Assembly (NCBI RefSeq): GCF_900240295.1
Contig: NZ_OEQB01000001.1
Span: 372,001 to 436,000 of the forward strand
Direction of reading: 5' to 3'
Length of the DNA stretch: 64,000 nt
From: Megasphaera vaginalis (ex Bordigoni et al. 2020)
Lineage (GTDB): Bacteria > Bacillota > Negativicutes > Veillonellales > Megasphaeraceae
Shown: piece by piece, positions 1 through 7,590 of the stretch
How positions within the stretch are numbered: position 1 is the stretch's first letter
Layout: each line of letters begins with the position of its first letter
Notes under the pieces: model-generated
Databases searched by the model: none
Told to the model about the DNA's origin: nothing
Seen by the model: only the letters and a program-made list of their open reading frames with translations
Program-made: the position numbers and the translations under genes

Positions 1-160
1 CATACGGATTGACTCCTTTCACATGTCTTTGCATCGATAAGAGATGGATGTTCCTGGCGATACTGCGGGTCGTGGTGCTGATGGCCATCAGCACTGCCGC
101 CAGTTCCCGGTTCATCTTTTGCTGCTGAGCCAGTTTCTCAGGTGTCTGTGTGTGAATCAT
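1..160 (-). CDS. Partial small protein of a mobile element (runs off the left edge)
   Basis: An open frame starts at an ATG at 160, 8 nt after a clear GGAGG-type ribosome site, and runs off the window after 53 codons. It begins MIHTQTPEKLAQQQKMNREL and is rich in polar and helix-forming residues, with no signal peptide or membrane segment. I do not recognise the family. Its position downstream of a sigma-like gene suggests cargo or control functions of an integrative element. That is inference from context only. Confidence 0.5.
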   Translation of the reverse strand, partial: MIHTQTPEKLAQQQKMNRELAAVLMAISTTTRSIARNIHLLSMQRHVKGVNPY

Positions 161-247
161 CTGTCTGCCTCCTTCCTGAAGAGCTTCTTCGTTCGCCCTT
201 CACCAGTAATAGGACAACCGCGTTATCGTTAAGTACCGATTTCAAAA

Positions 248-281
248 AAAATCCGGCCACTTTTTTTTGCAGACGGATTTT
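248..281 (-). terminator. Probable terminator of the sigma-like gene
   Basis: The arms AAAATCCG and CGGATTTT flank an 18-nt spacer. On the minus strand the second arm runs into a tract of eight T. It lies just downstream of the stop codon at 289. Confidence 0.55.
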
Positions 282-288
282 CCCCCAT

Positions 289-789
289 TTAACGGAAGTC
301 TTCGAGGTGTTCCTTTAGGAGTGCATAGAGCTTATGTTTGCGCTTGTTCACCGCTTTCTGGCTCAAGCCGACGGCCTTCCCGGTCGCCGCTTCGCTGGAA
401 CCATCGGCAAGCATCATCAAGATAGTCCGATCGATGTCCTGCAGGGCTGCCAGTTCATGGCGCAGCGCTGCCAGCAACTCTTCCTTCACGACTTCTTCCT
501 CTAAGTTGAAGTCATCAGGCACCTCCAGCTCGTAGTCATCCCGCACCTTGTCCGCCGATACCTCATCGGCACCATGCCGCTGCTGTCGTTTATCTTCCCG
601 CCAGAGCGGACGCATGAATTCATAGTACTGTTCTTTGGTTGCTGGAATCAGGATAGTACGTACCTTCCGGCAACCGATTTTTGACCAGCGGACTTCACAA
701 TCCTTGTACTCCTCGGTGATGACGGTTTCTGGAGTGAGCTCCAGAGGAATGTAATACTGCTTCTGTTTGTTTGTCTGTAGATTGGCCAT
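289..789 (-). CDS. Sigma-70 region 4-like DNA-binding protein of a mobile element
   Basis: A 166-aa protein. The last 70 residues form a helical region: a run ending in LRHELAALQDIDRTILMMLA, then a helix-turn-helix with 'GKAVGLSQKAVNKRKHKLYALL', as in sigma-70 region 4. The N-terminal half (YYIPLELTPETV, then an RKVRTILIP stretch) is the form often seen in sigma-like proteins carried by Firmicute integrative elements. It has no region 2, so it is not a complete sigma factor. An upstream in-frame ATG at 807 is possible, but AAGGAG sits 7 nt before the ATG at 789, so that start is preferred. A 17-bp palindrome (800-816) touches this ribosome site. A role in controlling element transfer genes is inferred. 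Confidence 0.7.
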   Translation of the reverse strand: MANLQTNKQKQYYIPLELTPETVITEEYKDCEVRWSKIGCRKVRTILIPATKEQYYEFMRPLWREDKRQQRHGADEVSADKVRDDYELEVPDDFNLEEEVVKEELLAALRHELAALQDIDRTILMMLADGSSEAATGKAVGLSQKAVNKRKHKLYALLKEHLEDFR

Positions 790-1131
790 GCGCGATCTCC
801 TTCGCATAATGCGAAGCGAGAATCCACGCAGGCAGCCTGTCGAAATTGACCATAAGATGCATCCTCGCTTCTATGGCCAACCATCCCAGTAGGCTGACGT
901 GATTAACTTTCCAGACCGTCTCTCGGCTCTGGGCACACCCGCGTCCGGGAGTGAACATCGAGACAGTTTCTCTTTTGTTTCCCTAATATTAGCAATCTTC
1001 AATATATTTTCAGGGAGCAAAAGAAATGGTAAAATGAAGTTAACTTACATCCCTACTATACAAAATGCCCCTCCCTCAAATTAGATGTTTTAGGAAACCG
1101 TAGGAAAAATAGGAAAACAAGGAGCCCTACC
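790..1131. other. Divergent intergenic region between mobile-element gene and ABC-3C operon
   Basis: These 342 bases hold no convincing gene. They contain the palindrome CTTCGCAT-A-ATGCGAAG (800-816) next to the ribosome site of the sigma-like gene, a GC-richer stretch (about 840-960), and then an abrupt change near 960 to AT-rich sequence leading into the plus-strand operon. The composition change suggests a junction between two DNA sources. Confidence 0.5.
1007..1035 (+). promoter_or_regulatory. Candidate promoter of the ABC-3C operon
   Basis: TTTTCA, a 17-bp spacer and TAAAAT lie about 97 bp ahead of the first gene. The -35 is weak and the region is AT-rich, so this is tentative. An AAGGAG ribosome site precedes the ATG at 1132. 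Confidence 0.35.
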
Positions 1132-2280
1132 ATGTTGTTCAAAGAGGTCATACACGCTATTCGTCCTCATCTCATGAAAGATGCAGAAGTTCCTAGTTTC
1201 ATGCGTAATCTTATCCAGATGCTCTGCGACATCCCTGAAGATGAATGGTATACAAAAAGAGACCCTTCCTCAGAAGAAAGCTATAAGGATGGATCTCTCA
1301 GAAAATTCTATACAAGTAAGCCAACCAAAAAATTGGCAGGAAAAATGTTATCTCGTCTGACACGAGATAATTTCATCGAATCAATACATGATCCAAATCG
1401 ATCAGATATTGTGCTGGATGGTTTAGCAAAGGACATAACACCATTTGCTGAAGACGTAACCAAAGATAATGTTGGTGAAAAGTTATTCGATCTGTTAAAG
1501 CGTGGGCTCGAAGAACTTATTGATCCGGCGTTGGAAAATACGCGACGTGAGCAAGAAGCACACTATAAGTCAAATCAGCTGAAAGGACAATATGGCAGTG
1601 GTCTGTTAGATGATTGCAACAGCACCTGCTCTATGCCAGGCTGTTCGCACCATCTCCAAAAATTTGCTGATGACGGAAGAAGCACCCCCGATTATGAGGT
1701 TCTTATCATCAATGAAAAGAAAGCACCTTCTTTCTCAAATATCTGTGCCGTTTGTCATGATTGCTTTGAACAGTATATTTTGAAGCATACAGCACACGAA
1801 CGCAAGGAACTCGAAACAGCAAAAGAACTGCAGATTGAGTCCAGAAAAGCAAGAAGTACAATATCTGATGTAAACATTGATAAAGGCATAAGACGAGTTG
1901 TTGAAAGTCTGGTTTATTTAAAGCCAAGTACTTTAACTTCGTTAAATTACGAGCCGACGTTTATTGCAAATAAGATTGATGAAGATGAAAATCTTCTTCT
2001 AGCAGAAACCGTAAAAAATTATGTCACAAAATACTTTTTCTATATTAATCAAATCATGCAGAACCTATCACGCCAGAAACAATATTCAGACGAGTTGGTT
2101 CGTATCGAAATAAAAACAATTTGTCAGCGCTTGGAAGATAAAGGGCTTTCACAAATTGCAATATATGAAAGTATATCTAAGCAAATTCACCGCATAACAA
2201 AACAAAATCTGATTTATTGTAATATTGTTGTCTGTTATTTCATTCAATCCTGCGAGGTATTTCATGATATTACCAAATAA
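1132..2280 (+). CDS. ABC-three-component system protein with HNH-like zinc centre
   Basis: A 382-aa soluble protein, first gene of a three-gene operon. Residues 160-215 carry an HNH/treble-clef-like cysteine pattern (C162, C166, C171, then C205-x2-C208-H209-x-C211, with a 'NICAVCHDC' core). The position where HNH nucleases usually carry the first catalytic histidine appears to read Ile-Ile-Asn (192-194). Residues 220-382 are helical and end in CNIVVCYFIQSCEVFHDITK, which resembles the C-terminal tail of ABC-3C effector proteins. The next gene overlaps by 17 bp and a DUF2326 ATPase follows, which supports the assignment more than this protein alone does. The expected role is the effector of a conflict system; cutting DNA is inferred, not shown. 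The whole gene is AT-rich compared with the chromosome to its right. Confidence 0.7.
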   Translation: MLFKEVIHAIRPHLMKDAEVPSFMRNLIQMLCDIPEDEWYTKRDPSSEESYKDGSLRKFYTSKPTKKLAGKMLSRLTRDNFIESIHDPNRSDIVLDGLAKDITPFAEDVTKDNVGEKLFDLLKRGLEELIDPALENTRREQEAHYKSNQLKGQYGSGLLDDCNSTCSMPGCSHHLQKFADDGRSTPDYEVLIINEKKAPSFSNICAVCHDCFEQYILKHTAHERKELETAKELQIESRKARSTISDVNIDKGIRRVVESLVYLKPSTLTSLNYEPTFIANKIDEDENLLLAETVKNYVTKYFFYINQIMQNLSRQKQYSDELVRIEIKTICQRLEDKGLSQIAIYESISKQIHRITKQNLIYCNIVVCYFIQSCEVFHDITK

Positions 2281-2479
2281 ACTTTTTTCATATAATGACA
2301 GCATCTTATCCAAGATGCCTTGCATCCTATATAACCTGAATACTCCTAAGACTCCAGTCGAACTTCTGCATCTATGCAGAGCCATCAAGGGGCCTGTAGA
2401 ACTCGTTGATGTTCTGGATTGTCTATACGCCCTCAAAAAAATTACATTAAATGAAAAGGGAGAAATAGAAAAATGTTGA
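2264..2479 (+). CDS. ABC-3C middle component (MC6-like small protein)
   Basis: A 71-aa protein starting MILPNKLFSYNDSILSKM. Small proteins that begin with an 'M-hydrophobic-PNK' motif and lie between an effector and a DUF2326 ATPase are typical ABC-3C middle components. A longer frame starts at 2225, but the ATG at 2264 has a GCGAGGT ribosome site 5 nt upstream and gives the family-typical N-terminus. It overlaps the upstream gene by 17 bp and the ATPase by 7 bp, so the three products are probably made at matched levels. The presumed role is to couple the ATPase to the effector; this is inferred from family context. Confidence 0.7.
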   Translation: MILPNKLFSYNDSILSKMPCILYNLNTPKTPVELLHLCRAIKGPVELVDVLDCLYALKKITLNEKGEIEKC

Positions 2480-4107
2480 TAGAAATATCTTGCTCCAAAT
2501 TTAAAACTCCAAAGCACCCAGAGGAAACAATAAACTTTCACCCAGGGTTAAATGTCATACTAGGAAGTAAAAATGGAGCGAATTCTATTGGAAAATCCAC
2601 CATGCTTATGATAATTGATTTCGCATTTGGTGGTTCGTCTTATGTAAAAAGCGATGCTGTGATTGAATTGGGAAACCATGAAATATTTTTCACCTTTCGT
2701 TTTTCAAATCAAGATTACAGATTTTCGCGAGATACAACAAATCCTGACGTGATTCGTGAACATCCGTCAAAAGATATCTTCAAAGAGATACGCCTGACTG
2801 AATACACTCAATGGCTTTGTCATCAATACAAAATGGATTTTCCCGGAGTTTCATTTAGGAATACAATCAGCCGCTTTTTCCGTATCTATAAGAAAAGCAA
2901 AATCGATGAAATGCAGCCATTGAAAATCAGAGAGTCAGAGAACAGTACGGCTGCAATCAATGTCTTGCTCTGTCTTTTCAACCACCATAATGAGATTTCA
3001 TATTTCCAGAACCAGTTAAAATCCGCTAAAGACAAGTACTCCGCCTTTCGTACAGCACAGAAATACAACTTTATCGCCTCTGCTATTACACGACAAAAAG
3101 AGTATGAGAAGGCACAATCAAAGTTAGCCGAATTACGTCAAGAAAAAGAAGACCTAGCCTTCTCCAATAATTCCTCTGTTGATAGAGAAGAAGTGAAAAA
3201 GGCCAATCAAATAAACGAATTAAAACGATATCTTCGTGATGCCAGAAAAAAGCTTGAGCAGAAGAAAAATGATATTCATCTCGTCGATTTAAATCTTCAA
3301 CTTGGGGTTCAACCAACGGAAGCAGATTTGAATAATCTCTTGACCTTCTTCCCCAATGCCAATATTGAAAAACTAGCTAAAATTGAAAAATTCCACCACA
3401 AGATACAATCTATACTCAAAGATGAATTGCTTGAAACAAAGAGAAGAATGGAACAAGAGCTACTACCTCTCCAAAACCAAGTGGATAAAATCCAAAATTA
3501 TATCGAACGACTAAAACCATCGATGGCATTTAGTGACGAATTTCTTACCGCTTATACTAAGCTCGATCATGAGATAACTACTTTAGAAAATGAATGCGAT
3601 AATTTTATCAATCTGCAAAATTTAACTGAAATTGAAAAGCAAGCAAAGAAAGCACTTGAAGAGCGAACCACATTGCTTCTGCATCAGATGGAAAAAAGTA
3701 TTAATGATGAAATGGAGAAAATCAGCGACTTCATATCTCATAGTGAAGACAATGCGCCCATTCTCAGGTTGCTAAAAAGCAACAGCTATACCTTTGAGAC
3801 ACCGAGAGATTCAGGAACTGGCACCAATTATAAAGGAATGCTGATTTACGATTTAAGTATTTTAAAATTGACACCACTGCCAGCTCTTGCCCACGATTCA
3901 TTATTATTTCCGAATATTTCCGATGAAAACTTACGGCAACTATTACAACTGTATTCAACCATCAGAGGAAAACAAATCTTCATAGCATTTGACCGACAAG
4001 ACAATTTAGGGCCAGATATTTCTTCTCTGCTCAATAACCATGCAGTTATAAAATTGGGGCCAAACGATGAAACCCTGTTTGGTATTCAATGGGGAAAGAA
4101 AATCTAA
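2473..4107 (+). CDS. DUF2326-type ABC ATPase of the ABC-3C system
   Basis: A 544-aa protein. Residues 1-60 form the N-terminal half of an SMC/Rad50-like ATPase head, with a Walker A-like GSKNGANSIGKSTM (about 31-44), the 'NSIGKST' form typical of DUF2326 proteins. About residues 170-430 are long charged helices with coiled-coil character. The C-terminal half returns to a head domain with a hydrophobic strand ending in Asp (QIFIAFD) where Walker B is expected. Known DUF2326 proteins are the ATPases of ABC-three-component conflict systems, thought to sense foreign nucleic acid or infection and license the effector. The gene is intact and overlaps the middle component by 7 bp. Confidence 0.8.
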   Translation: MLIEISCSKFKTPKHPEETINFHPGLNVILGSKNGANSIGKSTMLMIIDFAFGGSSYVKSDAVIELGNHEIFFTFRFSNQDYRFSRDTTNPDVIREHPSKDIFKEIRLTEYTQWLCHQYKMDFPGVSFRNTISRFFRIYKKSKIDEMQPLKIRESENSTAAINVLLCLFNHHNEISYFQNQLKSAKDKYSAFRTAQKYNFIASAITRQKEYEKAQSKLAELRQEKEDLAFSNNSSVDREEVKKANQINELKRYLRDARKKLEQKKNDIHLVDLNLQLGVQPTEADLNNLLTFFPNANIEKLAKIEKFHHKIQSILKDELLETKRRMEQELLPLQNQVDKIQNYIERLKPSMAFSDEFLTAYTKLDHEITTLENECDNFINLQNLTEIEKQAKKALEERTTLLLHQMEKSINDEMEKISDFISHSEDNAPILRLLKSNSYTFETPRDSGTGTNYKGMLIYDLSILKLTPLPALAHDSLLFPNISDENLRQLLQLYSTIRGKQIFIAFDRQDNLGPDISSLLNNHAVIKLGPNDETLFGIQWGKKI

Positions 4108-4109
4108 AA

Positions 4110-4151
4110 AATACGGCAGTAACGATAAAAAGCTATCGTTACTGCCGTATT
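4110..4151 (+). terminator. Strong hairpin ending the ABC-3C operon
   Basis: A perfect 18-bp inverted repeat (4110-4127 and 4134-4151) with a 6-nt loop begins 3 bases after the ATPase stop codon. Only a short T-rich stretch follows, so termination is likely but the hairpin could also stabilise the 3' end. Confidence 0.75.
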
Positions 4152-4208
4152 CTTATTGCCGTTTTTTCTTCTCCTTTGCTATAAGTCCGCTCTCCTGATT
4201 TTAGGCAC

Positions 4209-4232
4209 AAAAAAAGCCGGCCATCTGCCGAC
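4209..4232 (-). terminator. Terminator of comF
   Basis: The arms GTCGGC and GCCGGC are followed on the minus strand by seven T. The native terminator therefore survives although the end of the comF reading frame has decayed. Confidence 0.6.
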
Positions 4233-4267
4233 GTTTGCCTAGGCCTCGCTATATATGGACTTTTTCG

Positions 4268-4855
4268 CTATGCACACCGTTTCCAATATTGTATCAATCC
4301 CAAGCATCTTTGCTCGACAAGGAGAATCGTTCGGCCATCTACCGAAACCGTCTCTTTTACGGCAAAGGCTTTTTTGCTGTTTGCTTCCCTCTCCGCTCTT
4401 GTAAGCCGCCATTGCGCCTGTGTCTCACGCAGGCGTAACAGCCCGTCGCACCACGGCCAACGCGTTTCCGCCCAAGCGCGGAAGATAACCGTACTTTGAT
4501 TAAAGGTGCGGTTCAATTCCTTCTCGGCCGCCAAGGGAACCGGCATAACAACGTCAACATCCTGCAGTCTTTCAGCCCAGGGAACCCGTTGTAAAACCGT
4601 ATGACACGCCGCTTCATACCGAAAAGCGCGGTCATACTTAAGGGCCTGCAAAATCCGGCGCATGGCACCGCGATACTGCATCAGGCAATAACAACCGTCA
4701 AGCTGCCTTTGCCGCCGGCTGCCGTCAATCAGCCTCGGCTGCCAGAGGCGGTTAAAACAGTTCGGGCACCAATCGCCGTGCCGGCTGACGGTACAGCCGC
4801 AACCGGGACACCGGGGCGGAAAAAGGATATTCAAAAACTGGTTTTTCAAATCCAT
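4268..4855 (-). CDS. comF: ComF-family protein with degraded C-terminus
   Basis: A 195-aa protein. The N-terminus has a zinc-ribbon (CPGCG at about 16-20, CPNC at about 30-33) and a DVVMPVPL / RTFNQS / LLRLRETQAQWRLTRAEREAN series, all typical of ComF, a cytoplasmic helicase-associated protein needed for DNA uptake in competent bacteria. The family then has an ILLVDD-x-x-TTG phosphoribosyltransferase loop and about 30 more residues. Here the frame reads ILLVEQRCLG and stops. A shifted frame gives GIDTILETVCIAKKS, similar to the missing tail, so small deletions or frameshifts have probably destroyed the end. The gene follows recD2 by 82 nt in the same direction and is probably co-transcribed. 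Function is doubtful; a pseudogene call would be reasonable. Confidence 0.75.
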   Translation of the reverse strand: MDLKNQFLNILFPPRCPGCGCTVSRHGDWCPNCFNRLWQPRLIDGSRRQRQLDGCYCLMQYRGAMRRILQALKYDRAFRYEAACHTVLQRVPWAERLQDVDVVMPVPLAAEKELNRTFNQSTVIFRAWAETRWPWCDGLLRLRETQAQWRLTRAEREANSKKAFAVKETVSVDGRTILLVEQRCLGLIQYWKRCA

Positions 4856-4937
4856 GATACGACTCCCGTCTGATCGCAGGCAAAAGCAGATAAACAGCGG
4901 CAGACAGACGCATTATGATCCGCTTCGCCGCCGTTCT

Positions 4938-7100
4938 CTACAAAATTTCTTCGCCCCGCAGTCGCTCCGCCAGAAGCGTAAAGCGCCGTCTCTGACGCAC
5001 ATTGGCAACGGCACGGTGCAGCGCTCCTTTCGTCCCGACAAGAATGACCTTCCGCTTAGCTCTGGTCACGGCTGTATAAAACAAGTTACGTTGCAACATA
5101 ATCGCATGGCTGTCGGTCAGCGCCATGATTACGGTATGGTATTCGCTCCCCTGACTCTTATGAACCGTAATGGCATATGCCAGCGTGATCTCATCAATTT
5201 CCCGACCTTCGTACTTCACATCCTGCTCCGGGTAACGTACATGGATACGCTCTTGTTGCACCGCAAAAATCACGCCTATATCGCCGTTGAAAACGCCCTT
5301 GTCATAATTATTCTGCTTCTGCATAACTTTGTCGCCGATACGATAAACGGCCTTGGTCTCTTGTATCTCACCCTTATCCGGTGCAGGCCCGTTGCAACGT
5401 TCCTGTATCAGCCGGTTCAACTGATCGACGCCGCATTCCTGACGATACATCGGCGAAAGGACCTGGACGGCAAAAACACCGTCACGTTCGGCGCTCTCTG
5501 CCGCATAAAGAGCACTGATCTGTTCGGCCCCTGCCTTTTCCTCTTTGATCTCTACGAAACGGAACTCGTCATCTTCATTGACGATAGGCAACTGACCACG
5601 ATTGATGCGATGCGCATTGGTAACGATACGACCGCCGTCATGCTGGCGAAAAATCGTCTCGAGGCGGATGACGGGAACCGTTTCCGAACGAATGATATCG
5701 TGGAGAACGGCGCCGGCTCCGACAGACGGCAACTGATCGGCATCACCGACGAGAATACAGCGGCAGTGAGGCGGCAGCGCCCGGAGGAGATTGTCCATAA
5801 GCTCCAAGTCAAGCATGGATACCTCATCAACAATAACTAAGTCGGCTTTCAGCAAATGTGTTTCATTATATTCAAAAACCTGTCTGCTGCCGACGTAACC
5901 GGCAGGACACAGAAGCCTGTGAATCGTCTGCCCCTGCCGTTCCGTCGTTTCCGAAAGCCGCTTAGCCGCCCGTCCCGTCGGTGCGCAAAGGACGATCTTT
6001 AAGCCTTCCTGTTCAGCTAATTGGATAATCGTCTGCACGACCGTCGTCTTCCCCGTACCGGGACCGCCCGTAATAACCAGCAGGCCAGAGGACAGCGATC
6101 GCTCCACGGCCTCCCGCTGTTTTTCCGCCAGCACGATACGGCGTGTATCCTGACGGCGATCCAAGAACAGTGAGACGTGCGTCCTGACAGGTAACGGCTT
6201 CATTGCCGTCATTTCCCGTATCCGTTCGGCGACGAGCGTTTCCGCTTCATATGCCGCCGCCGTATACACATACATCGTACCGCCATAATCGGCAGTAACC
6301 AGTTGCCCCCATTGCACGGCTCTTACCGCGGCATCGTGCAGCAGTCCCTCGTCGGCATGCAATACGGCGGCACTCCGCTCCGTCAGAGTAGTTGCCGGCA
6401 CGCAGACATGGCCGCTGCGATTCAGTTCCTGCAAAATATAGGTCATACCGGCTGCCAGCCGTTCTTCAGCAAACGGTTCCATGCCGAAGGCCAAGGCGAT
6501 CTGGTCGGCTGTTTTAAACCCGATACCGTCGATTTCCTGAATCAGTCGATACGGCTCATGGGCCAAAACGTAAGCCGCGTCATCACCGTATTTCTGTACG
6601 AGCCGCGAAGCATATCGCCCCGTTACGCCATGCTCTTCCAACAAAAGTGCTACACCGTTGACTTCTTTTTCGGCGCGGAAACTTTCTGTAATCACGGCCA
6701 ACTTCTTCCTGCCGATACCGTCAATTTCCAGCAGACGATCCGGCTCCCGCTCCATAATATCCATCGCCGCCATGCCGAATGCCGCCACAATGCGGTGCGC
6801 CAAGGCGGGGCCAATGCCGTCGACGGCGCCGGAAGCCAGAAAACTCTCGATCCCATCAGCCGTCTCCGGTGCCAAACGCTGCCATCCCGAAGCGGCAAAC
6901 TGCTTACCGAAACGTTTGTGCTGCACCCATTCGCCGCAAATACGAAGACGGTCCCCGACAAGCGGTTTGCTGCCGTGCCCGGTCACGGTCAATAACAGAT
7001 CATCGCTTTCCAGACGAAGGCGAAAAACAAGATAATCCGAATCGGGCGCTTCAAACAGAAGGCGTTCCATAACGCCTTGAATCGTCGTAATTTCTGTCAT
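4938..7100 (-). CDS. recD2: RecD-like ATP-dependent DNA helicase RecD2
   Basis: A 720-aa superfamily 1B helicase. The N-terminal region (1-190) has the OB-like and helix-hairpin-helix segments that set RecD2 apart from RecBCD RecD. The Walker A motif GGPGTGKTT is at about residue 345, Walker B 'VIVDEVSMLD' follows at about 425, and the C-terminal UvrD-like motif 'AITVHKSQGSEY' is near 640. Known RecD2 proteins are 5'-3' helicases used in DNA repair and replication-fork maintenance. The length fits the family. It starts 1 base after the chorismate mutase stop codon with an AAGGGG ribosome site, so the two genes are probably one operon. Confidence 0.95.
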   Translation of the reverse strand: MTEITTIQGVMERLLFEAPDSDYLVFRLRLESDDLLLTVTGHGSKPLVGDRLRICGEWVQHKRFGKQFAASGWQRLAPETADGIESFLASGAVDGIGPALAHRIVAAFGMAAMDIMEREPDRLLEIDGIGRKKLAVITESFRAEKEVNGVALLLEEHGVTGRYASRLVQKYGDDAAYVLAHEPYRLIQEIDGIGFKTADQIALAFGMEPFAEERLAAGMTYILQELNRSGHVCVPATTLTERSAAVLHADEGLLHDAAVRAVQWGQLVTADYGGTMYVYTAAAYEAETLVAERIREMTAMKPLPVRTHVSLFLDRRQDTRRIVLAEKQREAVERSLSSGLLVITGGPGTGKTTVVQTIIQLAEQEGLKIVLCAPTGRAAKRLSETTERQGQTIHRLLCPAGYVGSRQVFEYNETHLLKADLVIVDEVSMLDLELMDNLLRALPPHCRCILVGDADQLPSVGAGAVLHDIIRSETVPVIRLETIFRQHDGGRIVTNAHRINRGQLPIVNEDDEFRFVEIKEEKAGAEQISALYAAESAERDGVFAVQVLSPMYRQECGVDQLNRLIQERCNGPAPDKGEIQETKAVYRIGDKVMQKQNNYDKGVFNGDIGVIFAVQQERIHVRYPEQDVKYEGREIDEITLAYAITVHKSQGSEYHTVIMALTDSHAIMLQRNLFYTAVTRAKRKVILVGTKGALHRAVANVRQRRRFTLLAERLRGEEIL

Positions 7101-7101
7101 T

Positions 7102-7374
7102 TTATCCCCTTTTCATGCGTTGCAGCTCATAGGCTTTGCTCTCATCCATGATCATTTGATAAATGCGGCGCAAGTGCGGCGCAAGATCAGGATCCGGCGC
7201 CAAAGCGGCGATCCTGTCCAGCACGATCTTTTCCCGCCGGGGATCATACACTTCCATATGATGCGCCCGCTTATACGCCGCGACGGAGGCGACCCATTGC
7301 AGCCGTTCTTCCAAAAGCCGCGCCAGTTGATGATCTATCTTATCAATAGCCGCACGGCATACTTCCAACTCCAT
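7102..7374 (-). CDS. Chorismate mutase (AroQ type)
   Basis: A 90-aa all-helical protein starting MELEVCRAAIDKIDHQLARL, the typical first helix of AroQ chorismate mutases. The pattern continues with R and K residues for substrate binding (LLEERLQWVASVAAYK, then YDPRREKIVLDRI). It converts chorismate to prephenate for phenylalanine and tyrosine synthesis in the cytoplasm. A longer frame begins at 7431, but the ATG at 7374 has a GGAG site at the right spacing and matches the family N-terminus. It is the first gene of the recD2-comF direction. No regulatory domain is attached. Confidence 0.88.
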   Translation of the reverse strand: MELEVCRAAIDKIDHQLARLLEERLQWVASVAAYKRAHHMEVYDPRREKIVLDRIAALAPDPDLAPHLRRIYQMIMDESKAYELQRMKRG

Positions 7375-7510
7375 CGTATCAACTCCATACCGATTTGTAA
7401 TACATAGTTCCTTTAAATATATATTTTTCATTATACGATAAAGACAAGGGAAAAACTATCTTCTCCCTCATATTTTATCATTTCATCACGTGAAAATATA
7501 TGAAAAGAGT

Positions 7511-7539
7511 TTGTATTGAACCTCTTCATTCGCTATAAT
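7511..7539 (+). promoter_or_regulatory. Promoter of the amino-acid permease
   Basis: TTGTAT, a 17-bp spacer and TATAAT lie about 52 bp before the permease start codon. Confidence 0.7.
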
Positions 7540-7590
7540 AAAAACGTAAACCAATTTTTAGCATACTTTTTACATGAAGGTAGTGATGGA

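Noticed and set aside
695-958. Possible 87-aa minus-strand protein upstream of the sigma-like gene
   Set aside because: Its second half overlaps the sigma-like gene in another frame, no ribosome site was seen, and nothing in it is recognisable.
4110-4151. 18-bp inverted repeat as a transposon end or recombination site
   Set aside because: Its position 3 bases after the ATPase stop and the short loop fit a transcript-ending hairpin better; no second copy was found at the other end of the island.
4854-5840. Long plus-strand open frame opposite recD2
   Set aside because: It is antisense to a well-conserved helicase, has no ribosome site, and its composition (His, Asn, Arg, Ile rich) is that of a mirror frame.
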